Source: Erwinia sp. ErVv1 (GTDB lineage: Bacteria; Pseudomonadota; Gammaproteobacteria; Enterobacterales; Enterobacteriaceae). From it: a stretch of DNA of 64,000 nt. Under the pieces are notes generated by a model. It was not told the origin of the DNA. It made no database searches and saw only the letters and a list, made by a program, of their open reading frames with translations. Shown piece by piece: positions 1 to 9,428 of this stretch (the stretch's first letter is position 1; every line of letters starts with the position of its first letter). Both the position numbers and the translations under genes were made by a program. The stretch spans positions 375,519-439,518 of the forward strand of contig NZ_CDPK01000002.1 of the NCBI RefSeq assembly GCF_900068895.1, given 5' to 3'.

Positions 1-89
1 TCTGCAAATAAGAAAATGGATGAGCATTGCTACAGCTCAAAAGCCTGAATGTTATTAGGGCTTAACTGGACGTCGTGCTGATGATAACT

Positions 90-245
90 GCGGATAGACA
101 AGCGGTTTTACTGAAAGCACCTCAAATGCCAGCGGATAGACAAGCGGTTTTATTGAAAGCACTCACGTACAGGCGGAAAGCTAAAAGTTTTTACTGGAAG
201 CAGCCCAGAAGCCTGCGGACAGACAAGCAGTTTTACTGAAAGCAG
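90..245. repeat. Four tandem direct repeats, ~42-bp period
   Basis: A 31-bp core beginning GCGGATAGACAAG recurs at 90-120, 132-162, 173-203 and 215-245, separated by 10-11 bp. The first two copies are almost identical and the third is the most diverged. No convincing coding frame runs through them. The short spacers do not fit a CRISPR array. The function is unknown; it may be part of a larger repetitive element that continues to 551. Confidence 0.75.
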
Positions 246-260
246 CTCAGCAGCCTGAGA

Positions 261-551
261 GGTGGATAATCCCTGCGGGTGACGGGCAATCCGCAGCGCT
301 GCGGCGAAGACGGAGGGCCAGGCGAGGGCAGCAGGGATGCTGCACTCAGGGAGCGGCGGGCAGGGATGCCCGCTCGCGACCGGGCCGTCCGGCCCGGAGT
401 CGGAGACAAAGGCACCACGCGGAGCGTGGCGCGAGGACGCCCGGCAACCGCAGGGATTATCCACCGGCACAGCAGGAATTCCAGCCGCCACAACCCAACG
501 TTAACCGCAGGGATTATCCACCGACACAGCAGAAATTTCAGCCTGCACAAC
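261..551. repeat. Structured GC-rich element bracketed by inverted repeats
   Basis: The 18-mer GGTGGATAATCCCTGCGG at 261-278 is matched by its exact reverse complement at 448-465 and again at 505-522. The latter two belong to a 48-bp direct repeat (447-494 and 504-551, about five mismatches, period 57). Between the arms, 290-430 is rich in short perfect hairpins, for example GCAGC-AGGGAT-GCTGC, GGGC-AGGGAT-GCCC and CCACGC-GGA-GCGTGG. Several loops carry GGA. This could be a repetitive extragenic element or a structured RNA; I do not recognise the family. Confidence 0.6.
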
Positions 552-586
552 TGACATGCCCCCAGCCGAACAGAAGACTACCCCTA

Positions 587-627
587 AAGAAAAAGCCCGG
601 TGGACATGGGAATTGTCCACCGGGCTA
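587..627 (-). terminator. Rho-independent terminator of azoR
   Basis: A GC-rich stem with arms AGCCCGGTGGACA and TGTCCACCGGGCT lies at 594-626. On the minus strand it is followed by a T run, placing it about 30 bp past the azoR stop. Confidence 0.85.
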
Positions 628-657
628 TATCGGTCACCGCAACAGCATAAACAAAAA

Positions 658-1299
<642 letters not shown>

Positions 1300-1497
1300 T
1301 CAATGACATACACTCTATGGACAAACCTCCCTCAGGGATAGTGCAATATTCTGAGGTCAACGTTCGAAATTACTGAACAAGCAAACCACGCACGGACAAT
1401 GGCTAAGTGTCTGTCTGTGCTACACTACGCAAAATTTTTATCCTGATTAGTCCGCTGTTGACCGGTTCAACGGCAACAGAATGAGCGTGTAAATCCT

Positions 1498-4400
1498 ATG
1501 TCAGAAAATCCTCAGTCAGCGCTGGCACTTCTGCTGCCGCGACTCGATTCGCTAATGCTGCGCGATCGCCAGCGTCTGCAAAAGCGCTTCAACGGCGCAA
1601 AAAAAATGAAAGAGGCCAGCGCTCAGCAGGCCTTAGCCGACGCGCTGGATGCTGAAATCACCCAGGCTGAACAGAAAATCGCCCAGCGACGCGCGGCGAC
1701 GCCTGCTATTCGCTACCCGGAAGATCTGCCGGTCAGTCAGAAAAAGGACGAAATAGCAGAAGCCATCCGTCATCATCAGGTAGTGATTGTCGCGGGTGAA
1801 ACGGGATCGGGTAAAACCACCCAGCTCCCCAAAATCTGTATGGAACTGGGCAGGGGCATCACCGGCCTGATTGGTCATACTCAGCCGCGTCGCCTGGCGG
1901 CACGTACCGTCGCCGACCGTATTGCCGACGAGCTGGAAACCACGCTGGGCGGCTGTATTGGGTATAAGGTTCGTTTTAACGACAAGGTCAGCGACACGAC
2001 TCAGGTCAAGCTGATGACCGACGGGATCCTGCTGGCGGAAATACAGCAGGACCGGCTGCTGATGCAGTATGACACCATCATTATTGATGAGGCGCACGAG
2101 CGCAGCCTGAATATTGACTTCCTGCTGGGCTACCTGCGCGAATTACTGCCTAAGCGTCCGGATCTGAAAGTCATCATCACCTCGGCCACCATCGATCCTC
2201 AGCGCTTCTCGCGACACTTCCATAATGCACCGGTAATCGAGGTTACGGGCCGCACCTGGCCGGTTGAGGTGCGCTACCGGCCCATCGTTGAGGACGCAGA
2301 AGACACCGAGCGGGACCAGCTACAGGCGATTTTTGATGCCGTCGATGAACTTGGCCAGCTCAGCCGCGGAGATATTCTGATCTTTATGAGCGGCGAGCGT
2401 GAAATTCGCGACACGGCGGATGCGCTGAACCGGCGCGATCTGCCGCATACGGAAATCCTGCCGCTTTTTGCCCGCTTATCTAACGCCGAGCAGAACCGGG
2501 TCTTTCAGTCGCACACCGGACGGCGGATCGTACTGGCGACCAACGTCGCTGAAACCTCGCTGACCGTGCCGGGGATCAAATACGTTATCGATCCCGGTAC
2601 CGCCCGCATCAGTCGCTACAGCTTTCGCACGAAAGTACAACGGCTGCCGATTGAGCCGGTTTCGCAGGCCTCGGCAAACCAGCGTATGGGCCGCTGTGGG
2701 CGCGTGTCGGAAGGGGTCTGCATCCGGCTCTATTCGGAAGATGATTTCCTCAGCCGTCCGGCTTTTACCGACCCGGAAATTTTGCGCACCAACCTGGCAT
2801 CCGTTATTTTGCAAATGACCGCGCTTGGGCTTGGCGATATCGGCGCCTTCCCGTTTGTGGAAGCGCCCGACAAACGCAATATTCAGGATGGCGTCAAGCT
2901 GCTTGAAGAGCTGGGGGCAATTACCCAGAACGAAAATCAGCACTATAAGCTGACCTCATCAGGCCGCTCACTGGCGCAGCTACCGGTCGATCCCCGGCTG
3001 GCAAAAATGGTGCTGGAAGCGCAGCGCTACGGCTGTACCCGCGAAGTGATGATCATCGCCTCGGCGTTATCCATTCAAGATCCGCGCGAAAGGCCGGTTG
3101 ATAAGCAGCAGGCCTCCGATGAAAAACATCGTCGCTTTGCCGACAAGGATTCTGACTTCCTCTCCTTTGTAAACCTGTGGGACTACCTTCAGGAGCAGCA
3201 AAAGGCGCTGGGTTCCAGCCAGTTCCGACGCCTGTGCAGGACCGACTATCTCAACTACCTGCGCGTACGTGAATGGCAGGATATCTATACCCAGCTGCGT
3301 CAGGTTGTGCGCGAGCAGGGGATCCCGCTCAACACCGAGCCGGGTGATTTTCGCAGCGTTCACACTGCACTACTCACCGGGCTGCTCTCGCATCTGGGGC
3401 AGAAGGATGCGGACAAACAGGAGTATACCGGCGCGCGTAATGCCCGCTTTGCCATCTTCCCGGGGTCGGGATTATTTAAAAAACCGCCGAAGTGGACCAT
3501 GGTGGCAGAACTGGTTGAGACCAGCCGCCTGTGGGGACGCATTGCGGCGCGCATTGAGCCGGAGTGGATTGAGCCGGTCGCCGGGCATCTGATCAAACGC
3601 AGCTACAGCGAGCCGCACTGGGAGAAGGCCCAGGGCGCGGTGATGGCCAGCGAAAAGGTTACCCTTTACGGACTGCCGATTGTTGCCGCGCGCAAGGTCA
3701 ACTATGGTCCGATCGATCCCGTGCTGTCGCGTGAGCTGTTTATTCGCCATGCGCTGGTTGAGGGCGACTGGCAGACGCGCCATACTTTCTTCCGGGCTAA
3801 TCTGCGGCTGCGCGAGGAGGTGGAAGAGCTGGAACACAAATCGCGTCGCCGCGATATTCTGGTAGATGATGAAACGCTCTATGCGTTTTACGACGGCCGT
3901 ATCCCCCATGATATTGTCTCTGCGCGCCACTTCGACAGCTGGTGGAAGCAGGCCAGCCGGGAAGAACCCGAGCGGCTAAATTTCGTCAGGGAGATGCTGG
4001 TGAAGGAGGGCGCCGACGGCGTCAGCCAGCTGGACTATCCCGATATCTGGCAGCAGGGTGATCTTCGCCTGCGGCTGACCTATCAGTTTGAGCCAGGCCA
4101 GGAGGCCGACGGCGTGACGGTGCATATTCCGCTGCCGCTGCTTAATCAGGTCACAGAGGCGGGCTTCGAGTGGCAGATCCCCGGTCTGCGACGCGAGCTG
4201 GTGGTGGCGCTGATCAAGTCGCTCCCCAAACCGGTGCGGCGAAATTTTGTTCCTGCCCCTAACTACGCCGATGCGTTTATGGGACGTGCCACCCCGCAGG
4301 CGTTACCGCTGCTGGAATCGCTGGAGCGCGAATTTCGCCGCATGAGCGGTATAACCATCGATCGTGAGGCCTGGCAGTGGGACCAGGTACCCGATCATCT

Positions 4401-5397
4401 GAAAATCACCTTTCGGGTGGTCGATGAAAAAAATCGTAAGCTGGGTGAAGGGCGAAGCCTGACGCAGCTTAAGGATGCGCTGAAGGGCAAGGTCCAGGAA
4501 ACGCTGGCGGACGTGGCGGATGACGGACTGGAGCAGAGCGGTTTGCAAAGCTGGAGCTTCGGCAACCTGCCGGACCACTTCGAGCAGAAACGCGGCAGCT
4601 ACAGCGTGAAAGCCTGGCCAGCGCTGGTGGATGAAAAGGAGAGCGTCGGCATTCGTCTTTTTGACAGCCAGCATGCCCAGCAGAAGGCGATGTGGCGAGG
4701 TCAGCGCAGGCTGCTGCTGCTCAATATCCCTTCGCCGGTGAAATACCTGCATGAGAAACTGCCCAACAAAGCCAAGCTGGGACTCTACTTCAACCCCTAC
4801 GGTAAAGTGCTGGAGCTGATTGACGACTGCATTTCCTGCGGCGTTGACCGGCTGATTGCGGAGTTCGGCGGTCCGACCTGGCAGGAAGAGGCCTTCAGCC
4901 AGCTTCATGAGCGGGTACGCGCCGGGCTGAATGATACGGTGGTGGATATCGCCAGCAAGGTTGAACAAATCCTGACCTCCGTCTTTACCATTAACAAAAA
5001 GCTTAAGGGAAGGGTGGATATGACCATGGCCCTGGCGCTCTCGGATATCAAGGCGCAGATGGGTGGCCTGGTCTACCGCGGTTTCGTGACGCAAAATGGC
5101 TGGAAAAGGCTCTCTGATACGCTGAGATATCTGCACGCCATCGAGCGACGTCTCGAAAAGCTGCCGGTGGATCCCCACAGCGATCGCGCCAGAATGCTGA
5201 AGGTTGAAAAAATTCAGCAGGCCTGGAGCAGCTGGTACAACAAATTACCTGAAGTCCGGCGCGATGATGAGGAAGTGAAAGACGTTCGCTGGATGATTGA
5301 AGAGCTGCGCGTAAGCTACTTTGCTCAGCAGTTGGGAACGCCCTATCCGGTCTCGGAGAAGCGTATCCAGCAGGCGATGGATGACATTTCATCCTGA
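1498..5397 (+). CDS. hrpA: ATP-dependent RNA helicase HrpA
   Basis: This 1,299-residue DExH-box helicase has the usual HrpA length. Walker A is GETGSGKT at residues 100-107, the Walker B/DEAH box is at about 197-200, the SAT motif is near 230, and the QRMGRCGR motif VI is near 395. These are followed by the helicase-associated and OB-like regions and the long HrpA-specific C-terminal domain. In Escherichia HrpA unwinds RNA and takes part in daa fimbrial mRNA processing and in rescue of stalled ribosomes. It is single-copy, monocistronic and followed by a small terminator. The large minus-strand frames over it are shadows. Confidence 0.97.
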   Translation: MSENPQSALALLLPRLDSLMLRDRQRLQKRFNGAKKMKEASAQQALADALDAEITQAEQKIAQRRAATPAIRYPEDLPVSQKKDEIAEAIRHHQVVIVAGETGSGKTTQLPKICMELGRGITGLIGHTQPRRLAARTVADRIADELETTLGGCIGYKVRFNDKVSDTTQVKLMTDGILLAEIQQDRLLMQYDTIIIDEAHERSLNIDFLLGYLRELLPKRPDLKVIITSATIDPQRFSRHFHNAPVIEVTGRTWPVEVRYRPIVEDAEDTERDQLQAIFDAVDELGQLSRGDILIFMSGEREIRDTADALNRRDLPHTEILPLFARLSNAEQNRVFQSHTGRRIVLATNVAETSLTVPGIKYVIDPGTARISRYSFRTKVQRLPIEPVSQASANQRMGRCGRVSEGVCIRLYSEDDFLSRPAFTDPEILRTNLASVILQMTALGLGDIGAFPFVEAPDKRNIQDGVKLLEELGAITQNENQHYKLTSSGRSLAQLPVDPRLAKMVLEAQRYGCTREVMIIASALSIQDPRERPVDKQQASDEKHRRFADKDSDFLSFVNLWDYLQEQQKALGSSQFRRLCRTDYLNYLRVREWQDIYTQLRQVVREQGIPLNTEPGDFRSVHTALLTGLLSHLGQKDADKQEYTGARNARFAIFPGSGLFKKPPKWTMVAELVETSRLWGRIAARIEPEWIEPVAGHLIKRSYSEPHWEKAQGAVMASEKVTLYGLPIVAARKVNYGPIDPVLSRELFIRHALVEGDWQTRHTFFRANLRLREEVEELEHKSRRRDILVDDETLYAFYDGRIPHDIVSARHFDSWWKQASREEPERLNFVREMLVKEGADGVSQLDYPDIWQQGDLRLRLTYQFEPGQEADGVTVHIPLPLLNQVTEAGFEWQIPGLRRELVVALIKSLPKPVRRNFVPAPNYADAFMGRATPQALPLLESLEREFRRMSGITIDREAWQWDQVPDHLKITFRVVDEKNRKLGEGRSLTQLKDALKGKVQETLADVADDGLEQSGLQSWSFGNLPDHFEQKRGSYSVKAWPALVDEKESVGIRLFDSQHAQQKAMWRGQRRLLLLNIPSPVKYLHEKLPNKAKLGLYFNPYGKVLELIDDCISCGVDRLIAEFGGPTWQEEAFSQLHERVRAGLNDTVVDIASKVEQILTSVFTINKKLKGRVDMTMALALSDIKAQMGGLVYRGFVTQNGWKRLSDTLRYLHAIERRLEKLPVDPHSDRARMLKVEKIQQAWSSWYNKLPEVRRDDEEVKDVRWMIEELRVSYFAQQLGTPYPVSEKRIQQAMDDISS

Positions 5398-5400
5398 TCG

Positions 5401-5425
5401 GCGACCCTGCGGGGTCGCGTTTAAT
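5401..5425 (+). terminator. Terminator of hrpA
   Basis: A short stem of GCGACCC against GGGTCGC lies at 5401-5418, followed by GTTTAATT. It starts three bases after the hrpA stop. Confidence 0.65.
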
Positions 5426-5493
5426 TAGTTAAGTCAAATTAATCAATTAAGCGGGAAATAACTGGCCTGCTCTCTACCGTTAGGGCTATAACT

Positions 5494-5511
5494 TAAGGGA
5501 GATCCCCCTTA
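5494..5511. promoter_or_regulatory. Inverted repeat upstream of the pectate lyase gene
   Basis: The repeat TAAGGG-N6-CCCTTA lies 27 bp before the pectate lyase start. It could be an operator or a leader hairpin. It does not resemble the KdgR consensus I know. No regulator is assigned. Confidence 0.3.
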
Positions 5512-5537
5512 GGGGCCATTAATGAAAGGAGAGTAAT

Positions 5538-6473
5538 ATGAGTTATCCGGATAGCAAATTAGCGGGCATTAGCGGTTTTGCTAAAGCACAAGGTGTGACC
5601 GGTGGATGGGCAGGTTCAGTAGTCTATGTTGAAACGCTGGATCAGTTGCAGAAGGCGCTGGAGGATACAACGCCGCGCGTGGTGGTGTTAAACCGTAATA
5701 TTCGGGCAGACAGCCTGACAAAAGTTTATCTGGGGGCAAATAAAACCCTCGTTGGCTCGTATGAAAACCGCACGCTTAATAATATTCATTTCCGCAGCAC
5801 GGAAGCCTCCGGGAATATTATTTTTCAAAATCTGGTATTGCAGCACAGCCGTGAGATTAACCAAAACGATGATATTCAGCTCTATCTCAGCCATGGTAAT
5901 AAATACTGGATCGACCACGTTACCTGGGAAGGTCATGAGTGGGCCGACAGTGACCACAGCACGGATAAGCTGCTGTATATTGGCGCGAAAGCCGACTGGG
6001 CGACCGTCAGTAACTGCCTGTTTAAGAATCATCGCTATGGCTTGATTTTTGGCTGGCCGGCTGATGACCAGACGGGTTATGACGGTTTTCCGCATTTGAC
6101 CGTCTGCCACTGCCATTTTGAAAATGTTTATACCCGTGCGCCCGGCCTGGCCAGGTACGGTTACTTTCATTTCTACAATAACTATATTAATAACTTCGCG
6201 CTGGGGTTCACTATTGCCACCGGGGCAAAAATTGTTTCCGAAGCGAATTACTTTGGTGCCGGAAGCGAAAAAAATGGCATGCTTGATGATAAAGGCACCG
6301 GAACCTTTACCGACAGCGGAAGTTATCCGGCGCTGCCGAATAAAACGTCGCCGCCGAGCAAGTGGACGCCTTCCTCTAATTACGCTTATGTGGTGAAAAC
6401 CGCGCAGGAGGCGAAACAGTTTACGACAGAATATGCCGGTGCGCAGAGCGCCAGACTGGTATTTGGCGGCTAA
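5538..6473 (+). CDS. Polysaccharide lyase family 1 pectate lyase-like protein, no signal peptide
   Basis: This 311-residue protein has the PL1 parallel beta-helix signatures: WIDHVTW near residues 124-130, an ATVSNCLFKNH strand, and the active-site region RAPGLARYGYFHFYNN near 200-215. Compared with the usual RxPRxRxGxxH pattern, the Arg-x-Pro and the second Arg are kept, but one extra residue lies between them and the PR pair is lost. The start is fixed by a strong AAAGGAG site at about 5525. The N-terminus (MSYPDSKLAG) is hydrophilic with no Sec or Tat signal. It is a single gene between hrpA and ydgD, where Escherichia has none, so it was probably acquired. PL1 enzymes cleave polygalacturonate by beta-elimination; activity here is inferred. 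Confidence 0.85.
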   Translation: MSYPDSKLAGISGFAKAQGVTGGWAGSVVYVETLDQLQKALEDTTPRVVVLNRNIRADSLTKVYLGANKTLVGSYENRTLNNIHFRSTEASGNIIFQNLVLQHSREINQNDDIQLYLSHGNKYWIDHVTWEGHEWADSDHSTDKLLYIGAKADWATVSNCLFKNHRYGLIFGWPADDQTGYDGFPHLTVCHCHFENVYTRAPGLARYGYFHFYNNYINNFALGFTIATGAKIVSEANYFGAGSEKNGMLDDKGTGTFTDSGSYPALPNKTSPPSKWTPSSNYAYVVKTAQEAKQFTTEYAGAQSARLVFGG

Positions 6474-6552
6474 CTAACGCATCAGGCACCCGCCGTAAAC
6501 GTAAGCTTATCTTCAGCAAAAGACGGCGAAATGCCGTTAAAGAGAGCCGCAG

Positions 6553-6590
6553 GTAAAAAAAAACCTCTCATGTGAGAGGTTTTTTTATTG
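6553..6590. terminator. Bidirectional terminator
   Basis: The stem AACCTCTCA-TG-TGAGAGGTT is flanked by an A run on the left and a T run on the right. It serves the convergent pectate lyase (+) and ydgD (-) genes. Confidence 0.9.
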
Positions 6591-6597
6591 ATGCACA

Positions 6598-7407
6598 CTA
6601 CTGGGCCAGTGCTTCAAGGCTGTCGCGGAAGGCGGTGACGGCAATTGCGCGGTTGTCGGCAAGATAGCGGTCTTTTGCCGCGGGTGCAGAGCTCTGCACG
6701 GCAATCAGCTGCCAGGCATTATTCACCTTCAGCAACAGCGGGGAGCCACTATCCCCTGGCAGAGTATCGCATTGATGCGACAGAACGCTTTTCTGCGCCC
6801 AGCCGGTGATTGCACAGTCGGTATGGGCATAAAGCGCGTCGAGATGATCCTCGGGGTAGCCTGCCTGCGTCACCTTACGCTCATCCAGCTTCAGAGCGGC
6901 AGTCAGGTCGCTGCGGCTGCCGTCAAAGAGGGGAATCGGCGTGATCCCGGACGGTGGATTATGCAGGATAATCAGCCCGAAGTCGTAGGGGGCGGCAGAA
7001 GAGGGAACAATCCAGCCGTCGCCATCTGCTTTCAGTTTCTTACCCAGGGCGGGATCGACACGCGCCTCGATATCGTGGATCTCATAACGCCAGCCGCCTT
7101 TGCCATTGGCAATAAAGCGCAGGGCGACGGCTTTGTCGATTTTACCGGGCGGGGCCAGCAGACAGTGGCCGGCCGTCAGGGCCAGGTGGGCAGAAATAAG
7201 GGTGGCGCTACAGAGGTTACCGCTGGCGGTTTCGAGCTGGCCGATGGCTTCCCACGGCTGGCTTGCAGCGTTATCAACGGGTTTACGATCGTCTTTACCG
7301 AAGAAGAGGGTTTTGACGTCAGCTTCATTAAGCCCGTCATCATCGTCTGCGTGGGCATAGTGCGAAAAGGCGAAACATCCGATTAAAAAGGCAGCAGTTA
7401 GGCGCAT
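6598..7407 (-). CDS. ydgD: Trypsin-like serine protease YdgD, periplasmic
   Basis: This 269-residue protein has a Sec signal peptide cleaved after about residue 20 (YAHA-DD). It carries a complete chymotrypsin-fold triad: His81 in LTAGHC, Asp142 in YDFGLI and Ser220 in GDSGSP. It corresponds to Escherichia YdgD, whose substrate is not established, and lies in the same ydgD-ydgU-asr cluster. In this bacterium asr encodes a Lys/His-rich exported protein, so maturation of Asr by YdgD is an attractive but untested link. Confidence 0.9.
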   Translation of the reverse strand: MRLTAAFLIGCFAFSHYAHADDDDGLNEADVKTLFFGKDDRKPVDNAASQPWEAIGQLETASGNLCSATLISAHLALTAGHCLLAPPGKIDKAVALRFIANGKGGWRYEIHDIEARVDPALGKKLKADGDGWIVPSSAAPYDFGLIILHNPPSGITPIPLFDGSRSDLTAALKLDERKVTQAGYPEDHLDALYAHTDCAITGWAQKSVLSHQCDTLPGDSGSPLLLKVNNAWQLIAVQSSAPAAKDRYLADNRAIAVTAFRDSLEALAQ

Positions 7408-7521
7408 GTCTCTCTCTGAATGGAGAATTATTGTGAGGTTAGTACCACGTAACAGTAGTAACTATAGACGGATAGTGGCTTAAAAGGGAGATTAATTTGG
7501 AATATCAGCACGCTACAGGAG

Positions 7522-7605
7522 TCAGAGATAGAAGCTGGCGGCAACAACACCGCAGGCAATCATCGTCAGCAGGATAATTTCGAATAAGTAGCGACGAATC
7601 ATCAT
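7522..7605 (-). CDS. ydgU: Small membrane protein YdgU
   Basis: This is a 27-residue gene below the usual ORF cut-off. The product starts MMIRRYLFEIILL and ends with SFYL. It has two arginines at the N-terminus and then one hydrophobic helix, which fits a single-pass inner-membrane microprotein. A GGAG site lies 6 bp upstream of the first ATG. Its position between asr and ydgD matches Escherichia ydgU. The asr terminator lies just upstream, so it is expressed by read-through or from its own promoter. The function is unknown. Confidence 0.75.
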   Translation of the reverse strand: MMIRRYLFEIILLTMIACGVVAASFYL

Positions 7606-7614
7606 CCGATACTC

Positions 7615-7647
7615 CAGAAAGAAACACCCGGAGGATCCGGGTGTTTT
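7615..7647 (-). terminator. Terminator of asr
   Basis: The stem ACACCCGG-ATCC-TCCGGGTGT is followed by TTTCTTTC on the minus strand. It lies between asr and ydgU. Confidence 0.8.
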
Positions 7648-7689
7648 AGTGAGTCAGTATTGAGTGGGAGCGGGCTCCCGCACGACAAA

Positions 7690-8193
7690 TTACGCTTTTT
7701 TAGCGACTTTTTTGTGGTGCACTTTTTTAGCAGCCTGAGCTTTCTGTGCTACAGCTTTGTGAGCTGCTTTTTTGTGGTGCACTTTTTTAGCAGCCTGAGC
7801 TTTCTGCGCTACAGCTTTGTGAGCTGCTTTTTTGTGGTGAACTTTTTTAGCAGCCTGAGCTTTCTGCGCTACAGCTTTGTGAGCCGCTTTTTTGTGGTGC
7901 ACTTTTTTAGCGGCCTGAGCTTTCTGCGCTACAGATTTTTTAGCCACTTTTTTGTGGTGCACTTTTTTAGCAGCCTGAGCTTTCTGCGCTACAGCTTTCT
8001 TAGCCGCTTTTTTATGTTTTTTATGATGCTTAGTCGTGGTGGTCGTTTTAGCCGGTGCAGCGGTAGTTGCAGCAGGCGTTGCAGCAGCAGTTGTAGTGGT
8101 GCTGGCTGGTGCAGCAGTTGTGGTTTCAGCAGCGAAAGCAACTGAAGACATACCCATTGCAGCGGCTACAACCAGAGCAAATAATTTTTTCAT
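7690..8193 (-). CDS. asr: Acid shock protein Asr, repeat-rich periplasmic protein
   Basis: This 167-residue precursor has a signal peptide ([21 protein letters not shown]), a Thr/Ala-rich linker and then five near-identical 20-residue repeats of the type [16 protein letters not shown]. The family is a basic, His/Lys-rich periplasmic protein strongly induced at low pH and thought to protect envelope proteins. In Escherichia it is activated by PhoBR and RstBA. Here rstA and rstB lie 4 kb away, and RstA-box-like sites lie upstream. It is longer than Escherichia Asr because of the extra repeats. Confidence 0.95.
   Translation of the reverse strand: MKKLFALVVAAAMGMSSVAFAAETTTAAPASTTTTAAATPAATTAAPAKTTTTTKHHKKHKKAAKKAVAQKAQAAKKVHHKKVAKKSVAQKAQAAKKVHHKKAAHKAVAQKAQAAKKVHHKKAAHKAVAQKAQAAKKVHHKKAAHKAVAQKAQAAKKVHHKKVAKKA
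7691..8010. repeat. Five 60-bp tandem repeats inside asr
   Basis: The DNA coding for the Asr repeats has an exact 60-bp period with only a few substitutions between units. Near-identity at the DNA level suggests recent expansion or homogenisation, and copy number may vary between strains. Confidence 0.9.
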
Positions 8194-8297
8194 TGCAAAA
8201 CCCTCAAATGTTAGTTCACATGTCAGCCCACTGCGGGGCCGGTAGGAGAACTATATGAGAAGGGACGAAGGCTTTCAGTGAGTGATTGGTATCGGCG

Positions 8298-8330
8298 TGT
8301 AACGGATTGTACAACGGACTTGTACGCATT
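8298..8330 (-). promoter_or_regulatory. Tandem RstA-box-like sites upstream of asr
   Basis: Read on the minus strand, TACAATCCGTTACA (8298-8311) matches the RstA box TACATNTNGTTACA at all but two defined positions. A second, weaker copy begins TACAATGCGTACA at about 8314-8330. They sit just over 100 bp upstream of the asr start, where RstA sites occur in Escherichia. This is an inference from motif matching. Confidence 0.5.
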
Positions 8331-8435
8331 GTACCAGGGCAGCGTAGGGGTTAGCGGCGGCAGGCGAAAGCAGAAGGGTAGTATACCCTGTTCTGTGCCG
8401 CCACAGAACACCGGCTTACATCCTCTCTGGGTGTC

Positions 8436-9335
8436 TCAGATAAAGAGATGGCGATGGTGCCTGATATAGTCCTGCACGGTCACCTGTGGACGCCCCAGAA
8501 GATCCACAACGGTTTCATGGTGGGTAACCTCACCGTAGGCCTGGGTTTCATGACGAAAATAGGTCATCAGCGTGTCGAATTTGTCCCCCATCATTTCACG
8601 CAGCGGGCCTTCCTCATCCACAAAGGTTACCTGTTCTCCCAGTTCCTCAGTGAGGATACCGGCGATTTGCGGGTAATTATAACGTTGGGCCGCGGTAAGG
8701 ACGTACTCGCGACCGATGTGATCTTCAACTGAACCGCGCAGAAGCCTGGCGGCGACCTCGCTGATATCACCCTCAGAAACCCACATTCTGGAGGCATCGG
8801 TAACCGCAGGCATGGCAAGCTGACGATGTTTTTTCACCTCCGGCGCGAGAAACCAGGGGAGGTTGAACATGATCCAGGCGGGGACGTTCAGAAAGGTGAC
8901 GGGAAGCCCGCTTGCTACCAGTAGCGGCTTAGCAATAACGTGCAGATTTGCCCCACAGCGCGTCGCGAGGAATTCAGGCGACAGCCGATCGGCGGTCAAC
9001 CCATCCGGGATAGCGATCAGACGGACAATCTGCTCAATATCGCCAACTGACTGCGCCGCACTAATTATGTTAGGCGTGACGAGGTGCTCATCGGTGTAAA
9101 AATCAGGTGTGGCGACGAAAACCCGGTTAACGCCCTGCATAGCCTTAACAAGGCTCTCGCGATCGTACCAGTCAGCGATGACCACTTCAGCATGGGGAAA
9201 ACGCGCTTTAAGACGGTCATAACCACTTCTGCGGCTGCTGGCGACGCGTAACGTTACCTGGGGATCCGAGGCCAGCGCATCTGCTGTAAGCTGTCCAAGA
9301 TTTCCTGTCGCGCCCAGGATTAATATCCTGCTCAT
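8436..9335 (-). CDS. NmrA-like NAD(P)-binding reductase
   Basis: This 299-residue protein begins with a Rossmann motif, ILGATGNLGQ at residues 6-15. It continues with the NmrA/atypical short-chain dehydrogenase pattern of NAD(P)H-quinone-oxidoreductase and redox-sensor proteins. The catalytic Tyr-Lys of classical SDRs is not evident, as is usual for this subgroup. It is divergently transcribed from the TetR gene at 9481, and two matching palindromes lie between them, so that TetR very probably controls it. The substrate is unknown. Confidence 0.8.
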   Translation of the reverse strand: MSRILILGATGNLGQLTADALASDPQVTLRVASSRRSGYDRLKARFPHAEVVIADWYDRESLVKAMQGVNRVFVATPDFYTDEHLVTPNIISAAQSVGDIEQIVRLIAIPDGLTADRLSPEFLATRCGANLHVIAKPLLVASGLPVTFLNVPAWIMFNLPWFLAPEVKKHRQLAMPAVTDASRMWVSEGDISEVAARLLRGSVEDHIGREYVLTAAQRYNYPQIAGILTEELGEQVTFVDEEGPLREMMGDKFDTLMTYFRHETQAYGEVTHHETVVDLLGRPQVTVQDYIRHHRHLFI

Positions 9336-9396
9336 TTTTCGTCTCCTTAATAAGGTTTGTCAGACGGTGGATGGTTTTAACTTAGCCAGTCGTTGC

Positions 9397-9415
9397 TATA
9401 TACTAAGAGTACATA
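9397..9415. promoter_or_regulatory. Candidate TetR operator, copy 1
   Basis: The inverted repeat TATATACT-AAG-AGTACATA has 8-bp arms with one mismatch. It shares the pattern TATnTACn-N3-nGTAnATA with the copy at 9429-9447. The two centres are 32 bp apart, close to three helical turns. Confidence 0.6.
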
Positions 9416-9428
9416 AACAGGCGAAAAT

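Noticed and set aside
90..245. CRISPR-like array of 31-bp repeats
   Set aside because: The spacers are only 10-11 bp and similar to each other, the repeats diverge, and no cas gene is present. It is a short tandem repeat.
4303..5178. Long minus-strand frame (291 aa) over hrpA
   Set aside because: It is antisense to a well-conserved helicase region, has no ribosome site or family features, and is explained by GC-rich codon bias.
7660..8145. Phe/Ser-rich 161-aa plus-strand frame
   Set aside because: It is the reverse reading of the Lys-rich asr repeats, which explain its odd composition.
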